27,204 bases of DNA from JAKZSU01 sp047517485 (GTDB lineage: Bacteria; Pseudomonadota; Alphaproteobacteria; UBA7887): positions 1 to 27,204 of the forward strand of contig JAKZSU010000039.1 of assembly GCA_047517485.1 (NCBI GenBank), given 5' to 3'. Below the pieces are notes generated by a model. The model had not been told where the DNA came from. It was given only the letters and a program-made list of their open reading frames with translations, and did no database searches. The translations under genes were made by a program, and so were the position numbers. Below are positions 1-6,847 of the stretch, in pieces (the stretch's first letter is position 1; each line of letters starts with the position of its first letter).

Positions 1-179
1 TTCGGGCGAGACGCAAGCCAGCTCACCAGCTCTTCCTCGTTCCACCGGACGGCCTTCGGGCCGACGCGAAGAGGCTCAGGAAACCGACCTAGCCTCATAA
101 GGCGATAGATGGACGTGCGGCTTAGGCCGGTCATGGACTCGACCTCGCGGCGCGGCAGTAGGCGAAAGGTTGTCTGCAT
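1..179 (-). CDS. AlpA-family phage/island regulator (excisionase-like), truncated by window edge
   Basis: Reading the minus strand from the ATG at 179 gives 59 codons open to the window edge, so the C-terminus is missing. The protein begins MQTTFRLLPRREVESMTGLS and continues with SIYRLMRLGRFPEPLRVG and a WNEEELVSWLASR segment. This is the layout of AlpA/MerR-like winged helix-turn-helix regulators: 'TGLSRTSIYRLM' is the recognition helix, 'FP.P.R.G' the wing, and 'W...E...W' the closing helix. A GGAG lies about 12 bases before the ATG. In P4-like islands such proteins activate the integrase or act as excisionase. It lies 40 bases downstream of the small gene that follows the integrase, on the same strand, so the three probably form one transcript. 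The family call is from motif recognition; the role as excisionase is inferred. Confidence 0.75.
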   Translation of the reverse strand, partial: MQTTFRLLPRREVESMTGLSRTSIYRLMRLGRFPEPLRVGPKAVRWNEEELVSWLASRP

Positions 180-219
180 CAGGGGACACTCCAATTCGGA
201 ATGTCCCAAGGGTGCGCGT

Positions 220-573
220 CTAGTCCCGTCTTGTGACGGGGTGCGTTTTCACTTTTTTGTCCCACCCCTTCCGCTCGCGGCGGATCGCCCGGCGTTCGCT
301 TTCCTCGTGGGTGCCCTTGGCTTTCGCAATGAGGCGCGCGGCGGCAGTGTTGCCCAGGTTCTTCGCCAGCCAGCCCCTCGCTATCTCTTCCCGCTTGCGC
401 TCGAAGCGGTTGACACTGGCCGGGTCAAGAAGCCACTTCAGCGCCCGGATATCCTTTGCCAGCGCCGGGGAGGCGTTCGCCGCCGCATCCTCGATGATCT
501 CCTGCACTGTCCGGACGCGGACACTCAATCCGCCGTCCGGGCGGAAATACGCCTTCACGCTGGCGCTAGCCAT
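220..573 (-). CDS. Small unknown protein coupled to the integrase
   Basis: This 117-residue protein is not one I recognise. Its ATG at 573 overlaps the last 8 bases of the integrase gene, which favours translational coupling and a real gene. The N-terminal half (about 1-55) is mixed, with 'MASASVKAYFRPDGGLSVRV' resembling a short beta-hairpin. The C-terminal half is very basic, with many Arg/Lys runs such as 'RRAIRRERKGWDKKVKTH', and could bind nucleic acid. There is no signal peptide or membrane segment. Small basic proteins directly after P4-type integrases are common in alphaproteobacterial islands, but I know no function for this one. The frame is convincing because of its position between integrase and AlpA-like gene on the same strand. 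Confidence 0.6.
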   Translation of the reverse strand: MASASVKAYFRPDGGLSVRVRTVQEIIEDAAANASPALAKDIRALKWLLDPASVNRFERKREEIARGWLAKNLGNTAAARLIAKAKGTHEESERRAIRRERKGWDKKVKTHPVTRRD

Positions 574-1744
574 GGAGCTTCACCACCGTCCCGCCGGTGC
601 CGGTGATGTACCGCGACCACGAGTTCATCAGGTCGCGGCGGCGCTCGAACAGGTCGCTTCGGAAGTATGCTCCCTCGACACCTTGGACGGTGTGCACCAA
701 CGCGGCCTCGGCGATCTCCCTCGGCTTGCCGGTGTCGGCGCACCAGTCCCGGAAGCTCGACCGGAAGCCATGGACAACGCAACGCTCGGCAAGGCCGGTG
801 TCGCGCAACACCTTCGTTAACGTCATGTCGGAAAGCGATGCACCACGTCGGCGGGGCGAAGGGAACACGAGCCCGGAGTCATCCCGCAAGGGTGCGACCT
901 CGTGAAGCACGGCCACGGCCTCATCGGCCAGGGGAACCCGGTGCTCGGCCCCGGCCTTCATGCGCTCGGCAGGGATGCGCCAGACACGAGCGTCCAGGTC
1001 GATCTCATCCCACGTTGCCAATCTGGCCTCACCGGAGCGACAGGCGGTCAGCACGACGAACCTCAGACATGCCTTCGCGGCCATGCTGGCCTTCGAGTCG
1101 GAGATGGTCACCAGCGCGGCGGCAACGTCGGGGTGCGGCAGGGCGCGGAAGTGCTGCTTCACAGACGGCATTGCCGGCAAGGCACCGTCAATCGCCTCTC
1201 CGGCGACGTTGCGGTCAACATGACCGTGCGCCTCGGCCCATGCCAGCACGGCCCGCATACGCTGGCGGAGCTTCCGGGCGATCTCCGGCTTGACCGTCCA
1301 CATAGGCGTCAGGATCGCCAGCACGTCGCCCCGGTCCACGTGGTCGACGCGCATGTCTCCAAGCGTCGGCAGAACGTGCCGCTCCATTTGCTGCATCCAT
1401 GTCGCCGTCACCTTCGCCGATCTCCAACGAGCCTTGTTGGCCTCGAAGGTCGCAACCGTCGCGTCCCGGAACGTCGGGATGCTGGCCTTGCGCTTGCCGA
1501 CAAGCGGATCTCCGCCATCTCGAACGAGACGGCGGTTGTCCAAGGCTACGTCCCGCGCCTCGGCCAGCGTCACCACCGGCCAGGGTCCCAGGCCGATGTC
1601 GCAGCGCCGCCCGTTCACCGTCAGACGTTGCACCCAGGACTTGCTCCCGGTCGGTGTCACATACAGGTAGAGCGTGTTGCCGTCGGCGTACCGCCCCGGC
1701 TTCTGGGCGGCCTTCACCTTGGCCTTTGTCAGCTTGCCAATCAT
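566..1744 (-). CDS. P4-type tyrosine recombinase/integrase with arm-type DNA-binding domain
   Basis: The protein catalyses site-specific integration and excision of the element at the neighbouring tRNA gene. Counting from the chosen start it has 392 residues. The N-terminus (about 1-90) is a DUF4102 arm-binding domain with 'GRYADGNTLYLYV' and 'IGLGPWPVVTLAEAR'. A SAM-like core-binding domain follows, then the catalytic domain. The catalytic residues are visible: R236 in 'TACRSGEARL', K263 in 'KAGAEHRVPL', H325 and R328 in 'HGFRSSFRDW', H351 in 'LVHTVQG', and the nucleophile Y360 in 'GAYFRSD'. The start at 1744 is chosen because AGGGA lies 6 bases upstream and homologues begin just before 'LTKAKVKAA'; an in-frame ATG at 1768 would add 8 residues. 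Nothing is missing, so it may be active. It reads away from the tRNA 3' end, as usual for P4-type islands. Confidence 0.93.
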   Translation of the reverse strand: MIGKLTKAKVKAAQKPGRYADGNTLYLYVTPTGSKSWVQRLTVNGRRCDIGLGPWPVVTLAEARDVALDNRRLVRDGGDPLVGKRKASIPTFRDATVATFEANKARWRSAKVTATWMQQMERHVLPTLGDMRVDHVDRGDVLAILTPMWTVKPEIARKLRQRMRAVLAWAEAHGHVDRNVAGEAIDGALPAMPSVKQHFRALPHPDVAAALVTISDSKASMAAKACLRFVVLTACRSGEARLATWDEIDLDARVWRIPAERMKAGAEHRVPLADEAVAVLHEVAPLRDDSGLVFPSPRRRGASLSDMTLTKVLRDTGLAERCVVHGFRSSFRDWCADTGKPREIAEAALVHTVQGVEGAYFRSDLFERRRDLMNSWSRYITGTGGTVVKLHG

Positions 1745-1883
1745 CGTCATTCCCTCATCCATTCCCACGCTATAGGCGGGAATATAGGGGAACGACGGGG
1801 AACATGCAAGCCCGGCGTGGAAGAAAAAACCTAGTGTTTACGCTGTCTTACGGGGCAGTACGGGAATTGTCGGGATATAGGGG

Positions 1884-1905
1884 TGGTGCCCGCTCCCGGA
1901 CTCGA
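1884..1905. other. Predicted attachment-site core at tRNA-Leu 3' end
   Basis: P4-type integrases usually recombine within the 3' end of a tRNA gene and restore it with an identical short segment. The integrase starts 139 bases from the 3' end of tRNA-Leu(TAA), so the crossover core is expected in the T-arm/acceptor part of that gene. The second att copy should lie to the left, outside the window. The exact core length cannot be read here; the span given covers only the CCA end, acceptor strand and part of the T-arm. Confidence 0.4.
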
Positions 1906-1970
1906 ACCGGGACGGCCTTGCGGCCTCAGGATTTTAAGTCCTGTGTGTCTACCAATTCCACCAAGCGGGC
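1884..1970 (-). tRNA. tRNA-Leu, anticodon TAA
   Basis: On the minus strand this 87-base stretch folds as a class II tRNA. The 7-bp acceptor stem pairs GCCCGCT with AGCGGGC. The D-arm contains GGTGGAATTGGTAGAC, and the anticodon arm is CAGGA-CTTAAAA-TCCTG with anticodon TAA. A variable arm of GGCCGCAAGGCC type follows, then the T-loop GGTTCGAGTCC, discriminator A, and an encoded CCA at 1884-1886. The long variable arm and discriminator A fit leucine. Its 3' end is the likely integration target of the adjacent integrase. Confidence 0.97.
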
Positions 1971-1989
1971 GCCTGGACGAGCCGGCGCG

Positions 1990-2745
1990 TCAGGCTTCCA
2001 GCACCGGCTCGCCGCCGAGGTCCTTGACCATGTCGATCAGCTGCCCGACGGCCTGGTCGAGGCGCGCGGTGTCGGTGCCGCGTAAGACCAGATTCGAGCC
2101 ATACCGCCCGACCCGATAGAACGGGTAGCTCCCCATGTCGACATCGTTGTAATCGTCCTGCAGCGCGCGCAGCGGGCCGGCGAGCGCGCCCTCTGGCAAG
2201 TACGCGACCACGGTGCGCGATTCGACCGGGGTGCCGCCGCTGATCCCCGCCAGCGCGCTTTCGAACATCGCCTGCATGATCGACGGCACGCCGGCGAGCA
2301 CGTAGACATTTTCCATGCGAAACCCGGGCGCGCCGGAAATACTGTTCTTGACCAAGGTCGCGCCCACCGGCGCGTTGGCCATCCTGAGCCGCGCCTCGTT
2401 GAGTTCGATATTGCGCTCGGCGAACAGCGCCTCTAACAGCGCGCGCGCCTCGGCGTTTTGCTCGAGCGTGACGCCGAACACCTTGGCGATACATTCGGCG
2501 GTGATATCGTCGTGCGTCGGCCCGATGCCGCCGGTGGTGAACACATGATCGTAGGTCGCGCGGCATTCGTTAACCGCGGCGATGATCATGCCCTCGTCGT
2601 CGGGCACCACGCGGGCTTCCTTCAGCGCGACGCCGTGTTCGGTCAACCGCGTCGCGATATAATTGATGTTCACGTCCTGGGTGCGTCCCGACAGGATCTC
2701 GTTGCCGATGATCAAGACACAGGCCGTGGGGTGATTGATAGTCAT
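1990..2745 (-). CDS. CinA N-terminal/MoaB-Mog fold molybdopterin-binding-like protein
   Basis: The protein has 251 residues and is the stand-alone N-terminal domain type of CinA (competence/damage-inducible protein A). Visible MoaB/Mog-fold motifs are 'LIIGNEILSGRTQDVN' near the N-terminus, 'VPDDEGMI', and 'FTTGGIGPTHDDITAE', the typical GGxGPTxDD loop that binds molybdopterin or a nucleotide. Related domains are annotated as FAD/ADP-ribose pyrophosphatase-like or molybdopterin-binding; the true substrate is unknown. The C-terminal deamidase domain of full CinA is absent, as is usual in alphaproteobacterial short versions. The start at 2745 has a strong GGAGGAG Shine-Dalgarno 4 bases upstream; an upstream in-frame start at 2793 is less likely. 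It ends 20 bases before the tRNA-Leu gene and is divergent from sfsA. Confidence 0.88.
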   Translation of the reverse strand: MTINHPTACVLIIGNEILSGRTQDVNINYIATRLTEHGVALKEARVVPDDEGMIIAAVNECRATYDHVFTTGGIGPTHDDITAECIAKVFGVTLEQNAEARALLEALFAERNIELNEARLRMANAPVGATLVKNSISGAPGFRMENVYVLAGVPSIMQAMFESALAGISGGTPVESRTVVAYLPEGALAGPLRALQDDYNDVDMGSYPFYRVGRYGSNLVLRGTDTARLDQAVGQLIDMVKDLGGEPVLEA

Positions 2746-2801
2746 GGACTCCTCCCTCGGGCGAGAGAATACCCGAGCCGGGCCCGCAGCCAAAGCCCTG
2801 C

Positions 2802-2830
2802 TTGCGGCCTGGCGGCCGGGGCGATATTTA
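2802..2830 (+). promoter_or_regulatory. Candidate sigma70-type promoter for sfsA
   Basis: TTGCGG at 2802-2807 and TATTTA at 2825-2830 are separated by exactly 17 bases. The sfsA ATG begins 8 bases after the end of the -10 hexamer. A start of transcription at the usual distance would fall on or next to the ATG, and there is no Shine-Dalgarno, so the mRNA may be leaderless. The hexamer match is good but not perfect. Confidence 0.45.
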
Positions 2831-2837
2831 GAGCGTC

Positions 2838-3551
2838 ATGCGGTTTCCCGATCCCCTCAGACACGGCACCTTGATTCGCCGTTACAAACGCTTTCTCGCC
2901 GATGTTCGATTCGACGACGGCGAGGAGATCACCGCGCATGTCGCCAATCCCGGCGCGATGACCGGCCTGGCCGAGCCCGGTTTGGAGGTCTGGCTATCGC
3001 CGGCGCGCAATCCCGCGCGAAAACTCAAATGGTCGTGGGAATTGGCGCGTATCGACGAGCGCCTGGTTGGGGTCAACACCGCCTGGCCCAACGCGATAGT
3101 CGCTGAAGCAATCGAGGCCGGCATGATCAAGCCGCTATCGGGCTACGCCACACTGCGGCGCGAAGTCAAATACGGCGAGAATTCCCGCGTCGATATTTTG
3201 CTCGGCGACGACGCCCGCCCCGACTGCTATGTCGAGGTCAAGAACGTGCATCTCAAGCGTGCCCTCGGCGCCGAGTTTCCCGACGCGGTAACCACGCGCG
3301 GAACCAAGCATCTGGTCGAATTGTCGGCCATGGTCGCGGCCGGTCACCGCGCCGTCATGGTCTATCTCGTCCAGCGCGAGGATTGTGACGATTTTCGCCT
3401 CGCCGGCGACATCGATCCGACCTACGCCAAGGCGTTCGCCGCCGCTCTCGATGCCGGGGTCGAGGCGCTGTGCTATGCTTGCCAGCTGTCGATCGAAGCA
3501 ATTACCCTGGATCGGCCTTTGCCCATCGTGCGTGACTCCCCATATGATTGA
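2838..3551 (+). CDS. sfsA: SfsA-family DNA/RNA nuclease-like protein
   Basis: The protein has 237 residues, the usual SfsA length. The N-terminal OB-like region is 'GTLIRRYKRFLADVRFDDGEEITAHVANPGAMTGL', with the family signature HxxNPGxMxG. The nuclease-like core has 'ENSRVDILL' and 'CYVEVKNVHLKR' (a PD-(D/E)xK-like D...ExK arrangement), then 'FPDAVTTRGTKHLVEL', another family signature. SfsA was first named for an effect on maltose metabolism in E. coli and binds DNA; its cellular role is still unclear. It heads the sfsA-map-radC cluster, with map starting 42 bases later. The ATG at 2838 lacks a Shine-Dalgarno; see the promoter entry for the leaderless possibility. Confidence 0.95.
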   Translation: MRFPDPLRHGTLIRRYKRFLADVRFDDGEEITAHVANPGAMTGLAEPGLEVWLSPARNPARKLKWSWELARIDERLVGVNTAWPNAIVAEAIEAGMIKPLSGYATLRREVKYGENSRVDILLGDDARPDCYVEVKNVHLKRALGAEFPDAVTTRGTKHLVELSAMVAAGHRAVMVYLVQREDCDDFRLAGDIDPTYAKAFAAALDAGVEALCYACQLSIEAITLDRPLPIVRDSPYD

Positions 3552-3593
3552 GCCACGCCGCCCGAGCGCCGGACACGATTAAAGGAATTACGC

Positions 3594-4418
3594 GTGCAGG
3601 ATATCGACCAGCAGGAGATGAACGACCCTGGCGTACGGTCGATCCAGCTGCACGGGCCGGAGGGCTACGCGGGCATGCGCAAGGCGGGCCGGCTCGCGGC
3701 CGAGGTGCTCGATTACATCACGCCGTACGTCGAACCCGGCATCTCGACCGGCGAGCTCGACCGGCTGTGCCATGCGTTCACCGAAGACCATGGCGCGATT
3801 TCGGCACCGCTGAATTATCGCGGCTTTCCCAAGTCGATCTGCACTTCGGTCAATCACGTGGTCTGCCACGGTATTCCCGACGACGCGAAAAAGCTCGGCT
3901 CCGGCGATATCGTCAACATCGACATTACCGTCATTCTCGATGGTTGGTATGGCGATACCAGCCGTATGTTTGGGCTCGGCAAGGTGCCGCGCAAGGCCGA
4001 GCGGCTGATCGACGTCACCTATGAAGCCTTGATGCGCGGCATTGCGGTGGTGCGGCCCGGCGCGACGCTCGGCGATATCGGTCACGCCATCCAGTCCTAT
4101 GCCGAAAGCGAACGCTGCTCGGTAGTGCGTGATTTTTGCGGCCACGGCATCGGGCGGGTGTTTCACGACGCGCCGAGCGTGCTCCATTACGGTCGTGCCG
4201 GCGAAGGGTTGGCGCTGCGCGAGGGCATGTTTTTCACCATCGAGCCGATGATCAATCTCGGGCGCTTCGACGTCAAGGTCCTGGCCGACGCCTGGACCGC
4301 GGTCACCAAGGACCGCTCGTTGTCGGCGCAGTTCGAACATTCGATCGCGGTGACGGCTGACGGCCATGAGATTTTCACCACCTCGCCGACAGGGCTCCAT
4401 CAGCCCCCCTATTTGTGA
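3594..4418 (+). CDS. map: Methionine aminopeptidase, type I
   Basis: The enzyme removes the initiator methionine from nascent proteins in the cytoplasm, using two metal ions. The 274-residue protein shows every expected metal ligand: D110 in 'NIDITV', D121 in 'YGDTSRM', H184 in 'CGHGIG', E217 in 'TIEPM' and E248 in 'QFEHS'. H92 in 'VCHGIP' matches the substrate-contacting His of the E. coli enzyme. The start is a GTG at 3594 with AAAGGA 7 bases upstream. The gene lies 42 bases after sfsA and only 6 bases before radC, so the three are probably cotranscribed. The N-terminal 20 residues before 'GPEGYAGMRKAGR' are an extension common in alphaproteobacterial forms. Confidence 0.97.
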   Translation: MQDIDQQEMNDPGVRSIQLHGPEGYAGMRKAGRLAAEVLDYITPYVEPGISTGELDRLCHAFTEDHGAISAPLNYRGFPKSICTSVNHVVCHGIPDDAKKLGSGDIVNIDITVILDGWYGDTSRMFGLGKVPRKAERLIDVTYEALMRGIAVVRPGATLGDIGHAIQSYAESERCSVVRDFCGHGIGRVFHDAPSVLHYGRAGEGLALREGMFFTIEPMINLGRFDVKVLADAWTAVTKDRSLSAQFEHSIAVTADGHEIFTTSPTGLHQPPYL

Positions 4419-4424
4419 TCGGCA

Positions 4425-5150
4425 ATGGCCGGCCCAGCGGATAAATCCGAGACCGTATCCCACCTTTCCGAGGCGGGGCCAAAATCGGATTCGATCGGCC
4501 ATCGCCAACGCCTGCGCGAACGTTTTCTGAGGGGCGGCAGTGACGCTCTCGCCGATTACGAATTGCTCGAACTGTTGCTGTTTTCCGCCTTGCCGCGGCG
4601 TGACGTCAAACCGCTCGCCAAGGCCTTGCTCGCCGAGTTCGGCTCGCTGTCGGCGACCGTCGCCGCCGAGCCCGCCCAATTGGCCAAGATCGCCGATGTC
4701 GGCGACGCGGTAGTTGCGATCCTCAAAGTGGTCGACGCGACCAGCCAGCGGTCGCTTCGCGACGCGGTGATCGACCGGCCTTTGCTGTCGTGGCAGGCGC
4801 TGCTCGATTACTGCAAGGTTTCGATGCAGCACATCAAGACCGAGCAATTTCGCATCCTGTTTCTTGATCGCAAAAACGTCATGATCGCCGACGAGCTTCA
4901 GCAGTCCGGGACCGTCGATCACACCCCGGTCTACCCGCGCGAGGTGGTTCGCCGCGCGCTCGACCTCGGCGCCAGCGCGCTTATCATGGTGCACAATCAC
5001 CCGAGCGGCGACCCCACGCCGTCGCGCGCCGACATCGAAACCACCGAGCGCGTGATCGCGGCGGCCAAACCGCTCGGTATCACCGTCCACGACCACATCG
5101 TCATCGGCCGCGGCGGCCACGCCTCGTTCAAGACCCTCGGTCTGCTTTAG
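4425..5150 (+). CDS. radC: RadC-like JAB/MPN-domain protein
   Basis: This 241-residue protein belongs to the RadC/UPF0758 family. A helix-hairpin-helix-like N-terminal region (about 25-110) includes 'HRQRLRERFLRGGSDALADYELLELLL'. The C-terminal JAB1/MPN+ domain (about 120-241) carries the zinc metalloprotease-type motif HxHx7SxxD as H190, H192, S200 and D203 in 'HNHPSGDPTPSRAD'. Despite the name, the role in DNA repair has been withdrawn for E. coli RadC and the substrate is unknown. It starts 6 bases after map and ends 17 bases before the first copy of the structured repeat that separates it from the convergent PDZ gene. Confidence 0.95.
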   Translation: MAGPADKSETVSHLSEAGPKSDSIGHRQRLRERFLRGGSDALADYELLELLLFSALPRRDVKPLAKALLAEFGSLSATVAAEPAQLAKIADVGDAVVAILKVVDATSQRSLRDAVIDRPLLSWQALLDYCKVSMQHIKTEQFRILFLDRKNVMIADELQQSGTVDHTPVYPREVVRRALDLGASALIMVHNHPSGDPTPSRADIETTERVIAAAKPLGITVHDHIVIGRGGHASFKTLGLL

Positions 5151-5167
5151 GGCGTGATGTGATCAAA

Positions 5168-5300
5168 TACCGAGCTGCATTGAGTGATACTCATTGCGGC
5201 TCGGCAAGCGCGACCGCGCGCCCGAGCTTATGCGAGGCAAGCTTGGCCGGCGTCTGAACGCCATACAAACTGCGGTGAGTTTTACGCGTCGCGGTTTGCT
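5168..5300. repeat. Structured intergenic repeat, copy A
   Basis: This stretch is a second copy of the sequence at 11636-11759. By eye about 100 of 124 aligned bases match, plus an 8-base insertion here near 5210. The first hairpin (5170-5204) has two 16-base arms, CCGAGCTGCATTGAGT and ACTCATTGCGGCTCGG, with one G-T wobble and one mismatch. The last hairpin (5266-5298) starts CAAACTGCG and ends CGCGGTTTG, with 14 pairs including wobbles. The middle holds a conserved 25-base block, gcgcccgagc ... ggcaagc, including AGCTT/AAGCT. The element fills most of the 154 bases between the convergent radC and PDZ genes. It could be a bidirectional terminator, a REP/MITE-like element or a structured RNA. 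No poly-T run accompanies the hairpins. Confidence 0.8.
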
Positions 5301-5304
5301 GTGA

Positions 5305-5856
5305 TTATTTCTGCGAGATCACCTGAAACAGGTGTTCGTAGTGGCGATAAATCAACAGCAAGGCTGAGCCGCCCTCGCCCGCGGCGATGCCATCGAGCCG
5401 CCGCTCGACGTCCTCCGGAAGGACAATCGCGTCTTGATCGATCTCGACCAGAACGTCGCCGCTTTCCAGCCCCTGGCGGTCCGCGAAGCCGCCGTCAGCG
5501 ACCTCGGTCACCATGACACCAGCAACGGACTGGGTGACGCGGTATTGTTGCGCCAAATCGCCGGTGATCTCGGATACCGTCATCCCCAATTTCGTCGAGT
5601 GCGTCGCGATCCCGGTTTGCGGCCGCCGCGACGCGTAGGACAAGCGCCCTCCGGCGAGACTCCACATCCCGGATTTCGGTGACGATCTGATGCGCGCGCA
5701 GAGCGCGCGCGCGGCCTCTCCCACGGGCGATTCGCACACACGATTTCCGTTGATGATCAACGCGTCGTCGGGTTCGCTGTCCGCCAAAGCGGTGTCAAAC
5801 GAGATGAAACACGCGAGGACCGCGCAGAAATACCCAACGCGCCCGATCTTCACCAC
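5305..5856 (-). CDS. Exported PDZ-domain protein
   Basis: The 183-residue protein starts with an apparent signal peptide (basic 'MVKIGR', hydrophobic 'VGYFCAVLACFISF', cleavage near 'ALA-DS'), so it should act in the periplasm. A cysteine pair (C41, C53) could form a disulfide. Residues about 88-175 form a DegP/HtrA-like PDZ domain: 'GMTVSEITGDLAQQY', 'GVMVTEVADGGFADRQGLESGDVLVEIDQ' and 'LPEDVERRL'. No protease domain precedes it, so it is a binding or adaptor module. The start is GTG at 5856, overlapping the end of the upstream bactofilin gene by 7 bases, which implies coupled translation. The family is clear; a link to bactofilin-based localisation is inferred only from the gene overlap. 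Confidence 0.85.
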   Translation of the reverse strand: MVKIGRVGYFCAVLACFISFDTALADSEPDDALIINGNRVCESPVGEAARALCARIRSSPKSGMWSLAGGRLSYASRRPQTGIATHSTKLGMTVSEITGDLAQQYRVTQSVAGVMVTEVADGGFADRQGLESGDVLVEIDQDAIVLPEDVERRLDGIAAGEGGSALLLIYRHYEHLFQVISQK

Positions 5857-6248
5857 AATGCGCGGCGCTGCTCCATATCCGCCGCCGGCCGCCAGGGCTG
5901 CAGCCCTTTGATCGCGGCCCCTTTTTCGACATTAAGATGGTGATGGAAAATCGTCGCGTCGATGTCCGCGCACTTGGCAATGTTGACGGTCATCGCTTCC
6001 AGACGGCCCTTTACCTTGCCGGCGATGTCGATGACATAGGCTTTCACCGACGCGTCGATTTCTCCCGTCGATCCGATCGAGACACTGCGCCCGCGCACTT
6101 CGCCGCGCACGCAACCCTCGATTACAAAATCGACGTTTCCGGTCAGCGTACCGTCGATGATCAGTCCCTGGGCGATCACCGCGGGGGCGCCATCCGGCGG
6201 CGGCATGCCGGAGCCTTTCGTTGCTCGTCCCGCCAGGGATAATTTCAT
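5850..6248 (-). CDS. Bactofilin-family cytoskeletal protein (first, short)
   Basis: The 132-residue protein belongs to the bactofilin (DUF583) family, which self-assembles into non-nucleotide-dependent filaments, often at membranes. The beta-helical domain runs from about 23 to 115, with regularly spaced hydrophobic/Gly turns such as 'IIDGTLTGNVDFVIEGCVRGEVRGRSVSIGSTGEIDASVKA'. It has a short N-terminal tail and a short C-terminal tail ending 'DMEQRRALW'. It lies 54 bases downstream of a second bactofilin gene and overlaps the PDZ gene. A cysteine at 46 and another at 93 are present. Bactofilins take part in cell shape, stalk or polar organisation in alphaproteobacteria; the role here cannot be told. 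Confidence 0.88.
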   Translation of the reverse strand: MKLSLAGRATKGSGMPPPDGAPAVIAQGLIIDGTLTGNVDFVIEGCVRGEVRGRSVSIGSTGEIDASVKAYVIDIAGKVKGRLEAMTVNIAKCADIDATIFHHHLNVEKGAAIKGLQPWRPAADMEQRRALW

Positions 6249-6302
6249 CGAACTCTCTGGTTAACGGCGAGCACTTTCGATCGCTTCGAAAGTGTCGTTG
6301 CC

Positions 6303-6776
6303 TCAGCCCGCTTCGGGCTTGCTTTCCTTCGGCTCGGGACGCGGCGCGGCCTGGGCCTTGCCGGCACCACCCTCGACCGCCTTGAGCTTCGAGACCTTGG
6401 CTTCGCCGCCTTCCTTCGCGCGGCGGCAATTTCCCTCGATGACCGCACCGTCCTCGATCGCCAGCGACGCATAGATCACATCGCCGGTCATCACACCGGT
6501 TTTCGCAATACCGACCGAGCGCGCATGGACCTCGCCTTGCACCGTGCCGAGGATGGTGACGACATCCGAATGGATCGCTCCGGTCACCGTCGCGCCTTGG
6601 CTGATCGTCAGCCCGCGGCTGGTGATATCACCCTCGACGGTGCCGGCAATTACCACGTCGCCTTCGCTCTCCAAGTTTCCAACCACCTTGAGGCCGGGGC
6701 TGATCACCGACTCTTCGGCACGCTGCGGCACCGCGGATTGTCCCGTCGGATTGCCGATCGGTTGGTTCTCGCTCAT
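6303..6776 (-). CDS. Bactofilin-family cytoskeletal protein (second)
   Basis: The 157-residue protein has an N-terminal disordered stretch (about 1-25), then a bactofilin beta-helix (about 27-120) with 'ISPGLKVVGNLESEGDVVIAG', 'VEGDITSRGLTISQGATVTG' and 'IEDGAVIEGNCRR'. The C-terminal tail is rich in Lys, Pro and Glu ('PRPEPKESKPEAG') and is probably disordered. The start at 6776 has GGGGAGG 7 bases upstream; a longer frame from 6809 would read through the Shine-Dalgarno region and is rejected. It is the first gene of a three-gene minus-strand set (bactofilin-bactofilin-PDZ) and diverges from the pentapeptide-repeat gene with a 71-base gap. Two paralogous bactofilins may copolymerise, as known for BacA/BacB of Caulobacter; that is inference here. 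Confidence 0.9.
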   Translation of the reverse strand: MSENQPIGNPTGQSAVPQRAEESVISPGLKVVGNLESEGDVVIAGTVEGDITSRGLTISQGATVTGAIHSDVVTILGTVQGEVHARSVGIAKTGVMTGDVIYASLAIEDGAVIEGNCRRAKEGGEAKVSKLKAVEGGAGKAQAAPRPEPKESKPEAG

Positions 6777-6847
6777 GGTATCCTCCCCTTTTTTAAACAT
6801 ATAATTCACCTGCTCCTGCTCTTACATTGACCCGATTATAGAGCGCT

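Noticed and set aside
3588..5120. A 510-codon open frame on the minus strand opposite map and radC
   Set aside because: It is an artefact of high G+C in the third codon positions of map and radC, whose products carry complete family motifs; the opposite product is rich in Arg/Gly/Asp and matches no family.
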